From positions 1 through 6,641 of the forward strand of contig JAIPGE010000079.1 in NCBI GenBank assembly GCA_021736285.1: a DNA stretch of 6,641 nt. The letters are read 5' to 3'. The position numbers and the translations under genes are program-made. Positions 1 to 6,248 of the stretch are shown here, one piece after another; positions within the stretch are counted from its first letter, which is position 1; each line of letters opens with the position of its first letter. The notes beneath the pieces are model-generated. The model was not told where the DNA came from. It did no database searches and saw only the letters and a list, made by a program, of their open reading frames with translations. This DNA is from Candidatus Izemoplasma sp. (GTDB taxonomy: Bacteria; Bacillota_I; Bacilli_A; Izemoplasmatales; Izemoplasmataceae).

Positions 1-2
1 AT

Positions 3-1448
3 GAAGAAATTGTAACCAAAGCGCGAATTATGCCCATCAATATCAGAGGGCGACGGATCGTTATTGCGTGAAATGATCCCCTTGATTTTCCAACCATTGA
101 AAATGTTCGGTTACGGACAGGAATGAACGTTGAAACTGTCTTAGCAACAAAAGATGATATTGACACAGCGATTGCACGCTATTATGGCTTCTCTAAAACT
201 TTAAAATCACTTGGTATCGAAGTAAAAGAAGAGAAAAAAGAAGAAGAAAAATTTTATGAAGAATTGATTCGTGATCCTGAAGACGATACGAATGCCAGTC
301 CAATCATTCAACTGGTTAACCAGATACTTTTAACCGCTGTTAAATCAGAAGCATCAGATATTCATATTGATCCAACTGATATTGAATTTAAAATCCGGTA
401 CCGTATTGATGGTGTCTTAGGCACTGAACGTACGTTACCGAAAGTGATTTTACCGAAATTGATTTCACGGATAAAAGTTATGTCCCATATGGACATTACC
501 GATACGAGAAAACCACAAGATGGGCGAATTAAAACCATTATTGAAGGCCGTCCAATTGATTTACGGATTTCAACCTTACCAACCGTTCGCGGTGAAAAAG
601 CCGTCATGCGTGTCCTTGACTTATCACGCGATAACAAAGGACTCGATCGCCTTGGCTTAAATAAATTTGATCGCAAGATATTTGAAAAATTAATTGCTCG
701 ACCAAATGGTATTTTACTCGTCAGTGGTCCAACTGGTAGTGGGAAAACAACCAGTTTATATGCTGCATTAGACCAACTCAATGCCGATGATGTCAACATT
801 ATTACCGTTGAAGATCCAGTTGAGATTGAATTAGAAGGTATCAATCAGGTTAACGTTAACCGTGACATTGATTTTACATTTGCCAATGCCTTAAGAAGTA
901 TTTTACGTCAAGATCCCAACATTATCATGGTTGGTGAGATACGTGATACCGAAACCGCTGAAATCGCGGTTAAATCATCGCTTACCGGGCATTTGGTATT
1001 AAGTACCATTCATACCAACAGTGCAATTAAAACAATTACGCGCTTAATTGATATGGGAATTGATGCATTTTTAGTCGCATCAAGTTTAAGTGGTGTTGTT
1101 GCACAACGTCTTGTGCGTGTTGTTTGTAATGAATGTGCAACCGATGAAACACCGAGTAAAAGCGAACAAGAAGTTTTAGATCGTCACAATGTTAAACTTG
1201 AGACAGTGAAACATGCGCATGGTTGTGAACATTGTAATAATAAAGGCTATAAAGGCCGAACTGCGATTTTTGAGATTTTAGATGTTAATGAAGAAATCGT
1301 ACAATTAGTGTCTAATCGAGCTCCCGAACATGAAATTTTGAAACAAGCCCGTAAAGATGGCATGACATTATTGTTTGATGCAGGACTTGAAAAAGTCAAA
1401 CAAGGCATCACCACAATGGATGAAATTATGCGCATCAGTCTGGATTAG
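3..1448 (+). CDS. pilB: Type IV pilus extension ATPase PilB (GspE/PilB family), 5' end outside window, in-frame TGA at 69-71
   Basis: Hexameric cytoplasmic ATPase that powers pilin polymerisation at the membrane platform. Counting from the Met at 123, I see the ASDIHIDP motif (77-84), Walker A GPTGSGKT (202-209), the Asp box EDPVE (230-234), Walker B region IIMVGEIRD with E272, the His box TGHLVLSTIHTN (288-299) and a zinc tetracysteine C335/C338/C368/C371, all typical of the family. The same frame continues upstream of 123 to the window edge and still reads as the tail of an MshEN (N-terminal GspE) domain (ARIMPINIRG, then NDPLDFPTIENVRLRTG). The Met at 123 is therefore internal and has no convincing ribosome site. 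That frame is broken by one TGA at 69-71. Either the gene is a fresh nonsense mutant, the base call is wrong, or TGA is read as an amino acid. Stop is TAG; pilC follows after 9 nt. Family assignment is secure; the state of the N-terminus is not. Confidence 0.93.
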
Positions 1449-1457
1449 AGGGATAGT

Positions 1458-2681
1458 ATGAAAATTTATGATTATAAATACCGGGCAAGACGCTTAAAAG
1501 ATGGAAAAATTGTTAAAGGACTCACTGAAGCACCATCTAAAATAATGGTTGATAAGTTTTTACAAGAAAACGGGATGAAACCGATTGAGGTTTATCAAAA
1601 AAAATCATTGTTGCTAGAATTAAATCGGATTAGCTTTGGACGAGTTATTAAAGAACAAGATTTAATCTTTTACTTAAGACAACTTAACTCATTACTTAGA
1701 TCAGGGGTTAAACTCAACGAAGCCAGTGAAATGTTGGCAACCCAGCAAACCAATAAAGCAGTAAGACGAATTTTATATGGGATTTTTTATGAAGTGAACA
1801 GTGGTACCACCTTGGCCGATGCTTACTCAGAATATCCGAATGACTTTCCTGAAATATTGATTTCAATGATTCGAGTTGGTGAAACAACAGGTAACCTAAG
1901 AGAAGCATTGGTCGAAATCGTTGATTATTTTGAAGCACAACACCGCATTAAAGCGGCGATAAAACAAACGTTAATGATGCCAATTATTTATTTGACAGTA
2001 GCATTTGCTGTGGCGGTATTTATCTTTGTCTACGTTATGCCAAACTTCGAAGACATGTTTAACAGTGTCGATGATGTCGAAATGCCAGCCGTCACAAGGC
2101 TCTTTATTGATATTGGGAATTTCTTAACAAATTATGCAATATTCTTAGGACTTGGCTTTGTCAGTTTCGTTGCCATCTTTATTTTGCTTAAAAAATATTC
2201 ACGTAAGTTTCAACGTGTATTATCCTATATCGCAATTCGGATACCAATTATTGGTACAATCGTGAAGTTGAATAATTTATCACGAATTGCCGCAACATTA
2301 TCACAAATGTTGAATGCCCATGTGCCACTTCAAGAAAGTTTAGTTGTCACCTATGATACTTTACAAAACCAAATTTATAAAGACATCATTATTGAGGCAC
2401 AAAAGAACGTTAACGGCGGAGAATACATGTCACTCGCATTCGAAGGTCATTACGCGTCAGAAGTTATCTTTACCCGAATGATTAGTGTTGGAGAACAAAC
2501 TGGAGAGCTTGGTAAAATGTTGACCAACCTATCAGATTTTTATGAAAGTGACAGTGAAGTAAAAATCGACCGGGTCCGTAAAGCATTGGAACCTGTGCTG
2601 TTAATTATGATATTCACATTGGTCGTTATTATGCTTTTAGCGATTATGTTACCAAGTCTTACATTTACTGCTCAAATTTAA
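1458..2681 (+). CDS. pilC: Type IV pilus inner-membrane platform protein PilC (GspF/PilC family)
   Basis: Polytopic membrane protein that forms the platform turned by PilB to insert pilins. At 407 aa it has the normal family length. It opens with the usual short cytoplasmic lead (YKYRARRLKDGKIVKG) and contains two T2SSF repeats. Repeat one spans about 65-190 and carries GETTGNL (141-147). Repeat two spans about 268-395 and carries GEQTGEL (345-351). Hydrophobic segments lie near 172-193, 222-244 and 379-398, matching the three-helix topology of the family. The start is supported by a ribosome site AGAGGG (1447-1452) that overlaps the pilB TAG stop, so translation is probably coupled to pilB. 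The protein has no tryptophan. Stop is TAA, and the next 123 bp hold the pilin promoter region. Confidence 0.95.
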   Translation: MKIYDYKYRARRLKDGKIVKGLTEAPSKIMVDKFLQENGMKPIEVYQKKSLLLELNRISFGRVIKEQDLIFYLRQLNSLLRSGVKLNEASEMLATQQTNKAVRRILYGIFYEVNSGTTLADAYSEYPNDFPEILISMIRVGETTGNLREALVEIVDYFEAQHRIKAAIKQTLMMPIIYLTVAFAVAVFIFVYVMPNFEDMFNSVDDVEMPAVTRLFIDIGNFLTNYAIFLGLGFVSFVAIFILLKKYSRKFQRVLSYIAIRIPIIGTIVKLNNLSRIAATLSQMLNAHVPLQESLVVTYDTLQNQIYKDIIIEAQKNVNGGEYMSLAFEGHYASEVIFTRMISVGEQTGELGKMLTNLSDFYESDSEVKIDRVRKALEPVLLIMIFTLVVIMLLAIMLPSLTFTAQI

Positions 2682-2692
2682 TTTAAAAAGAA

Positions 2693-2720
2693 TTGACTAT
2701 CAATTACAAAAAGTCATATT
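2693..2720 (+). promoter_or_regulatory. Possible upstream sigma-A promoter P1 for the pilin
   Basis: TTGACT (2693-2698) is followed after 16 nt by CATATT (2715-2720), a weaker match to the -10 consensus than P2. It lies 12 bp past the pilC stop codon. It could be a second start point or a remnant of the duplicated module. Confidence 0.4.
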
Positions 2721-2734
2721 TAAAATTGACTTTT
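2709..2734. repeat. Inverted repeat overlapping the -35 of the main pilin promoter
   Basis: AAAAGTCA (2709-2716) and TGACTTTT (2727-2734) are perfect 8-bp inverted arms around a 10-nt AT-only centre. The right arm contains most of the P2 -35 box. A second dyad, AATTGA-CTA-TCAATT, lies just upstream at 2691-2705. The stem is AT-rich and is not followed by a further U-run, so I favour an operator over a terminator for pilBC, but a weak terminator is possible. Confidence 0.4.
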
Positions 2735-2754
2735 GGCTTATTTAGTGGTATATT
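2726..2754 (+). promoter_or_regulatory. Strong sigma-A type promoter P2 for the pilin, with extended -10
   Basis: TTGACT (2726-2731) and TATATT (2749-2754) are separated by exactly 17 nt, and TGG directly before the -10 box gives an extended -10. Each box has one mismatch to consensus. Transcription would start near 2761, leaving a leader of about 44 nt. This is the best promoter in the window and it serves the pilin alone, because a terminator follows that gene. Confidence 0.75.
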
Positions 2755-2761
2755 TAAAATA

Positions 2762-2777
2762 ACTTGTAAATACAAGT
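2762..2777 (+). promoter_or_regulatory. Perfect 16-bp dyad at the predicted 5' end of the pilin mRNA
   Basis: ACTTGTA-AA-TACAAGT is a perfect inverted repeat with 7-bp arms. It begins within a base or two of the start point predicted from P2. It could act as DNA, as a repressor operator, or as RNA, as a 5'-terminal stem-loop that stabilises the mRNA. The sequence alone does not decide between these. The ribosome site lies 11 nt further on and is left free. Confidence 0.45.
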
Positions 2778-2788
2778 AACAATAAACT

Positions 2789-2795
2789 AAGGAGG
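2789..2795 (+). promoter_or_regulatory. Near-perfect Shine-Dalgarno of the pilin
   Basis: AAGGAGG sits 9 nt before the ATG at 2805. It is the best ribosome site in the window. Combined with the strong promoter, it fits very high expression of the structural subunit. Confidence 0.85.
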
Positions 2796-2804
2796 AAAAT
2801 TAAA

Positions 2805-3227
2805 ATGAATAATAAAGGTGTAACTTTAATTGAACTATTGATTGTAATTGTTGTATTAGGAATTATTAGTGCATTTGCAATTCCTGCGGTAGGAAGTATT
2901 ATTGAAAATACTCAGCGAGGGGCAGTATATAATGATGCACTTCAGATGGAAAACGCAGCGAAACTGTATTGTACTGAAAATCCGACCGCAGTTGAATGTG
3001 GTGGAACGGGATCACTTACTTATGCTGATGATTTATCTGGTTACATAGATGGTTTTGATGCTGATTCTTATGATACTATGACAGCTACATATGATGGCAG
3101 TGTTTGGGTTGTTGTATTAGATGTCACTACAATAGTTGAGGGTACTACCAGTGATTATGAGTGGGTTGGAACTTCTGATGCTCCAAGTAATCTATCTAAA
3201 GATACTGTCTCTGATACAGTTGAATAA
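2805..3227 (+). CDS. Type IV pilin, PilA-like major subunit candidate
   Basis: Structural pilin precursor of 140 aa. It has a five-residue leader MNNKG followed by VTLIELLIVIVVLGIISAF, the class III signal peptide and N-terminal helix of type IV pilins. Glu10 is mature Glu5 and Pro27 is mature Pro22, both conserved positions. Cleavage is expected after Gly5 by PilD, encoded next door. Mature residue 1 would be Val, not the usual Phe. Cys56 and Cys65 could form a disulfide. From residue 41 onward there are 19 Asp/Glu and only 2 Lys/Arg, so the exposed domain is very acidic. The globular part resembles no specific pilin I can name. It has its own promoter, strong ribosome site and terminator, so it is probably the major subunit. 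A minor pilin is the alternative, though none of the usual minor-pilin neighbours is present. Confidence 0.92.
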   Translation: MNNKGVTLIELLIVIVVLGIISAFAIPAVGSIIENTQRGAVYNDALQMENAAKLYCTENPTAVECGGTGSLTYADDLSGYIDGFDADSYDTMTATYDGSVWVVVLDVTTIVEGTTSDYEWVGTSDAPSNLSKDTVSDTVE

Positions 3228-3265
3228 AGACAATTAATAATTTATTTAATTAACTATGACGTTTT

Positions 3266-3297
3266 AAAGCAATATACGAGTTTGTATATTGCTTTTT
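3266..3297 (+). terminator. Intrinsic terminator after the pilin
   Basis: Arms AAAGCAATATAC (3266-3277) and GTATATTGCTTT (3284-3295) form a perfect 12-bp stem with a 6-nt loop, running into five T (3293-3297). It lies about 40 nt past the pilin stop and insulates the pilin message from pilD. Confidence 0.85.
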
Positions 3298-3301
3298 AAT
3301 A

Positions 3302-3330
3302 TAGTATTTTTCTAAGAAATAGTGTAAAAT
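3302..3330 (+). promoter_or_regulatory. Possible weak promoter for pilD-pilM-pilN-pilO
   Basis: TAAAAT (3325-3330) is a good -10 match, but 17 nt upstream there is only TAGTAT (3302-3307), a poor -35. Because a terminator stands just before it and no other promoter is seen, this is the most likely source of the downstream message, apart from leaky readthrough. The leader would be only about 10 nt. Confidence 0.35.
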
Positions 3331-3346
3331 AGGACTTGGTGATACG

Positions 3347-4111
3347 ATGAATTATATAGTTATAGCGTTGGTTGGATATGTATTTTTTTTAGGAACGTTG
3401 TTTGGATCGTTTTTTAATGTAGTTGGAATAAGAATACCTAAAGGAGAATCGCTTTTAGGGCGTAGTCATTGCCCTAACTGTAATAAAGTATTAGGAGTTA
3501 TAGAACTAATCCCTGTCCTTGGTTATATCTTTGTGGGTGGGAAATGTAAAAGTTGTCATCAGCCGATTTCGATTAAATACCCGGTCATTGAATTTATTAC
3601 AGGTGTCTTATTTGCGTTTTCATTTGTACTTTTACGGGAAACTATGATAGAATATATAGTAATAGTACTGTTTATATCACTTATGATGATTGTCACTGTG
3701 AGTGATCTATATTACCGCACTGTTCCTGATAAAATACTTTTGATTTTCTTTCCGGTCATTTTTGTGTTACGGATCGTTTCACCAATTAATTATTGGTATG
3801 ATGGAATTATTGGTGGGATATTAGGCTTTGGTTTCTTATATTTGATTGCGTGGTATGGTAAAAAGCGCTTTAAAAAAGAAGCTTTGGGTGGCGGAGATAT
3901 AAAACTATATGCGATTATTGGTCTTGTATTAGGCTATCAGACAGTGTTTCTATCACTATTCTTTGCAGCGTTATCAGGACTGATTGTAAACCTTATCTTT
4001 GGTAAAAAAGAAGGGTATATTCCGTTTGTTCCATTTATTTTCTTTGGGGCATTGGTTGCGTATTTTTATGGTGACATAGTATTAAATTGGTATATGGGGC
4101 TATTAATTTAG
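3347..4111 (+). CDS. pilD: Prepilin peptidase / N-methyltransferase PilD (A24 aspartic peptidase)
   Basis: Integral membrane enzyme that removes the pilin leader after its Gly and methylates the new N-terminus. The 254-aa length is normal. An N-terminal domain begins GTLFGSFFNVVGIRIPKGES and carries the zinc tetracysteine C42/C45 and C67/C70 seen in the bifunctional peptidase-methyltransferase form. The peptidase domain has its two catalytic aspartates: D120 in the SDLYYRTVPD stretch and D184 in GGGD. Several hydrophobic helices span roughly 1-20, 78-97, 100-119, 127-142, 152-170, 186-218 and 226-245. The start is supported by GGTGAT (3338-3343), the 3' part of the full Shine-Dalgarno. It is separated from the pilin by a terminator and leads a tight run pilD-pilM-pilN-pilO. 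Its substrate is presumably the adjacent pilin. Confidence 0.95.
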   Translation: MNYIVIALVGYVFFLGTLFGSFFNVVGIRIPKGESLLGRSHCPNCNKVLGVIELIPVLGYIFVGGKCKSCHQPISIKYPVIEFITGVLFAFSFVLLRETMIEYIVIVLFISLMMIVTVSDLYYRTVPDKILLIFFPVIFVLRIVSPINYWYDGIIGGILGFGFLYLIAWYGKKRFKKEALGGGDIKLYAIIGLVLGYQTVFLSLFFAALSGLIVNLIFGKKEGYIPFVPFIFFGALVAYFYGDIVLNWYMGLLI

Positions 4112-4126
4112 GAAGAAGGTGACTTT

Positions 4127-5068
4127 ATGGCTAGAGTAACATTAAATTGTTTTTTTACTGATAAAGAGTTTAACTTTATTGAGAAGCCAGATGGCTATAA
4201 CATGAAGAAATTAAAATATTCAAGTGTGAAATTGCCACCTGGAACAATTGAGAATGGGATAATTTATAAAGAAGAAAAACTATTAAAAGTATTAAAAGAG
4301 ACATTTCGGCTATTTAAAATTAAAGCACGCCGAATTAATCTTATTATTCATGAGGAATTGTTTACGTTTCGTAAAATTGAAGTCCCAATCATCTATAAGC
4401 CACAAGAAATTGGCGACTACATTCAATCACAAATTGGCAAAACAATTATGATTCCGTTTGATAATATGCAGATGGATTATATTATTCATGAAAAAAGTTC
4501 TGATGCTTATGAAGTAATTATGTTTTATGCACCGACGGATGAATTAAAAAGCTATATTAATTTATTTTATGAAATGAATATGACGGTTGTTCGTACAGAT
4601 ATTCCACCGTTATCGTTACATCGCTTATATTATTATCGAAAATACGAAGATAGTGAGATTCAATTCGAAAAAGACATTATGTTTTTAGCTATTTTTGATG
4701 ATACCTATTCGCTTTATATCTTTGATGAAGAAATTCCAATATTCTCATTGGTTCAAAATATGGGAATTACACAATTACAAGGAGAAGCATATCTTGATAA
4801 ATTAGATCAAGAAATTGCGAAGATTAGCAATTACTACCGATTTAATCTAAACGATGGAGAAAGTCGTGTTGAAAAGATTGTCTTGTTTAATATGTCGACG
4901 AAATTTTCAAATCAAGAAGTTAATGACTTTTTCTATGAAGAAGGTAATCCGACGGAATTACAAGTCTTCGACATGAAGACAGTGAGTAAAATTGTTGATA
5001 CATTAATCGATCGAGAATGTTATATTCCACTTGCGGCAAGTTTGATGAATCCGAAAGGATTGTGGTAG
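4127..5068 (+). CDS. pilM: PilM-like actin-fold pilus assembly protein (divergent)
   Basis: In characterised systems PilM is a cytoplasmic actin-fold ATP-binding protein that grips the N-terminal tail of PilN. This 313-aa protein is a divergent member. It keeps the PilM-like stretch LPPGTIENGIIYKEEKLLKV (37-56), the IHEELFTFRKIEVP strand (74-87), a central strand pair FLAIFDDTYSLYIFD (186-200) and a C-terminal IPLAASLMNP (300-309) where PilM usually has an AAxGLALR-like helix. The first phosphate loop, normally DIGxxxIK near the N-terminus, is replaced by LNCFFTDKEFNF, and the second has DD where DxG is expected, so ATP binding may be lost. The ribosome site AAGAAGGTGA is strong, the gap to pilD is 15 nt, and position directly before PilN/PilO-like genes supports the call. 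No membrane segment. Confidence 0.75.
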   Translation: MARVTLNCFFTDKEFNFIEKPDGYNMKKLKYSSVKLPPGTIENGIIYKEEKLLKVLKETFRLFKIKARRINLIIHEELFTFRKIEVPIIYKPQEIGDYIQSQIGKTIMIPFDNMQMDYIIHEKSSDAYEVIMFYAPTDELKSYINLFYEMNMTVVRTDIPPLSLHRLYYYRKYEDSEIQFEKDIMFLAIFDDTYSLYIFDEEIPIFSLVQNMGITQLQGEAYLDKLDQEIAKISNYYRFNLNDGESRVEKIVLFNMSTKFSNQEVNDFFYEEGNPTELQVFDMKTVSKIVDTLIDRECYIPLAASLMNPKGLW

Positions 5069-5069
5069 T

Positions 5070-5654
5070 ATGGCAAAACGTTATGTATACCAAAAAAGTT
5101 CGACAGGTGTTAGTGATTTTGTCTATGTTGATTTATTACCAGAAGTCAAACGGGCCCGTCAATTTAACGTTAATGTTGTTGTTGCGTTGTTACTAGGTGT
5201 TGTCTTATCGTTTATCTTTATATATTTACCTTACCGTGATGCAACCCTGAGAATGGAAGAACTCAATGGCTTAAACAATGATTTACAACATGAATTAACA
5301 CTTACTCAAGAAGAGATAACCGGCTATGAAATTGATTTACAAGTGATTGATTTCCAAGAAGATATCGCAGAAATTGAACAACACCGGATTAATTTCAATA
5401 ACTATATTGATGATTTAGAATTGATTACACAGTTGCACGGTGGTCGGATTAATCGCGTATCATACGATCAAGACATTAGTGAAATCCAAATTGATGTCGC
5501 CATTGTTACGCCGTTTTCATATAATATATTAAACAACCAAATCTTAAATTTAGACTGGGTAATTACATCGGGATATTCCACACCACAACGCTTTGGTGGA
5601 GACGTTGAATATGTGTCTACCTTTACAATTGAGGTGAATACAGATGCTCAATAG
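5070..5654 (+). CDS. pilN: PilN-like pilus assembly membrane protein
   Basis: Bitopic protein that links cytoplasmic PilM to the outside half of the assembly platform. The 194 residues contain a cytoplasmic tail with YVDLLPEVKRAR (19-30), which resembles the NLLP motif through which PilN binds PilM. A single membrane helix follows at about 33-53 (VNVVVALLLGVVLSFIFIYL), then a predicted coiled coil (about 57-112) and a C-terminal alpha/beta domain with FTIEVNT near the end, as expected for the ferredoxin-like PilN fold. The start codon is 1 nt after the pilM TAG and its ribosome site AAAGGA (5054-5059) lies inside pilM. Its last 11 nt overlap pilO. Assignment rests on topology, the tail motif and gene order, not on strong sequence identity. 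Confidence 0.78.
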   Translation: MAKRYVYQKSSTGVSDFVYVDLLPEVKRARQFNVNVVVALLLGVVLSFIFIYLPYRDATLRMEELNGLNNDLQHELTLTQEEITGYEIDLQVIDFQEDIAEIEQHRINFNNYIDDLELITQLHGGRINRVSYDQDISEIQIDVAIVTPFSYNILNNQILNLDWVITSGYSTPQRFGGDVEYVSTFTIEVNTDAQ

Positions 5655-6234
5655 AAAAGCGACGAATTATATCTTCTATGCGTCACTTGTTGTTATTATT
5701 GGCTTGGTATTCTTAGTAAGAAGTATTGCTCTTGGTAATATTAATAGTCGAAATGAAGCGATTCATAGTGAAAATATTCGCTTACAAAATCAAATTGAAG
5801 ACCTTGAAATATTAATTGCAGATTACCGTGATGTGCAAACAGAAGACTTATATAGTTTGTATAATATTATACCAAATGTCTTTACCGCAGAAGGTTTAAC
5901 CTATAAAACAGTGGCCATACTAGAAGAATTAGGTGTTGATGAAAGCAATGATATGCAGCGGACTGTATACGTCAATCAGGATCCAACATTCCCTAGTGAA
6001 TCAGACTTAGCAATCATTGATGAAAGCTATCATGTTGTTCAAGTCGAAGTCTTTTTCACCACACAAGATGAAACCATTGTCAATGGATTCATCGATGCGT
6101 TATTCGACAGTGATCAGTTGTTTATCATTCGTGAATTAGATTATGATGCACCTGATGGCAATAATTTTGTTGGTGTGACCGTTCACTTCATCGCAATTTA
6201 TGATTTAGATGACAAAGAGGAAAGCTCAAATTAG
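5644..6234 (+). CDS. pilO: PilO-like pilus assembly membrane protein
   Basis: Probable PilO, the partner of PilN in the alignment subcomplex. The 196 residues have a short cytoplasmic start (MLNRKATNY), one membrane helix (about 9-29, IFYASLVVIIGLVFLVRSIA), a coiled coil (about 32-63) and a C-terminal domain ending in VGVTVHFIAIYDL, compatible with the PilO ferredoxin-like fold. It is rich in Asp and Glu. It overlaps pilN by 11 nt and has a good ribosome site GAGGTGA (5631-5637), so translation is likely coupled. The TAG stop at 6232-6234 lies inside the terminator hairpin. Direct motif support is weak; gene order after PilM and PilN and the topology make the call. A second PilN-type protein is the main alternative. 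There is no PilP or secretin gene after it, as expected in a monoderm. Confidence 0.72.
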   Translation: MLNRKATNYIFYASLVVIIGLVFLVRSIALGNINSRNEAIHSENIRLQNQIEDLEILIADYRDVQTEDLYSLYNIIPNVFTAEGLTYKTVAILEELGVDESNDMQRTVYVNQDPTFPSESDLAIIDESYHVVQVEVFFTTQDETIVNGFIDALFDSDQLFIIRELDYDAPDGNNFVGVTVHFIAIYDLDDKEESSN

Positions 6235-6248
6235 CTTTCCTCTTTTTT
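6214..6248 (+). terminator. Terminator shared by convergent pilO and ispG
   Basis: Arms AAAGAGGAAAGCT (6214-6226) and AGCTTTCCTCTTT (6233-6245) form a perfect 13-bp stem with a 6-nt loop, followed on the + strand by a T-run (6243-6248). Read on the - strand the tail is only three T, so it should be stronger for the pilus operon than for ispG. The pilO stop lies at the loop/right arm and the ispG stop TAA (6247-6249) at the end of the T-run. Confidence 0.88.

Larger units (their letters stand above)
2691..2760 (+). repeat. Tandem duplication of a promoter-like module upstream of the pilin
   Basis: Two imperfect units follow each other. Each begins with AATTGACT (2691-2698 and 2724-2731) and ends with ATATTTAAAAT (2716-2726 and 2750-2760). 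The end of the first unit overlaps the start of the second by 3 bases (2724-2726). The start motifs are 33 bp apart and the end motifs 34 bp apart, about three helical turns. The sequence between the motifs differs between units, so either the duplication is old or only the promoter elements are under selection. Confidence 0.65.

Noticed and set aside
69..110. Selenocysteine insertion at the TGA, using the small ATTTTC/GAAAAT hairpin downstream (85-104)
   Set aside because: The stem is 6 bp of mostly A-T pairs with no bulge or loop features of a bacterial SECIS, and no PilB is known to need selenocysteine.
123..125. ATG at 123 as the true start of pilB
   Set aside because: The frame upstream is still homologous to the MshEN domain, and this Met aligns to the middle of a TGxxVExVLA-type strand; no good ribosome site precedes it.
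362..844. 160-codon open frame on the - strand opposite pilB
   Set aside because: It lies wholly antisense to the conserved ATPase core, has no recognisable motif and looks like a codon-bias shadow.
848..861. Perfect 14-bp palindrome GGTTAACGTTAACC, with a similar 12-bp CTGGTTAACCAG at 312-323
   Set aside because: Both fall in well-conserved pilB coding sequence and are explained by Asn-Val and Val-Asn codons; no regulatory context.
1247..1938. Two short open frames on the - strand (1247-1435 and 1714-1938)
   Set aside because: Both are inside pilB and pilC, in antisense, with no domain and no ribosome site that stands out.
123..3227. Competence pseudopilus operon (comG) instead of type IV pilus
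   Set aside because: comG operons carry a short ComGA and several small pseudopilins and have no PilM/PilN/PilO. Here PilB has an MshEN remnant and zinc cysteines, and PilMNO homologues follow.
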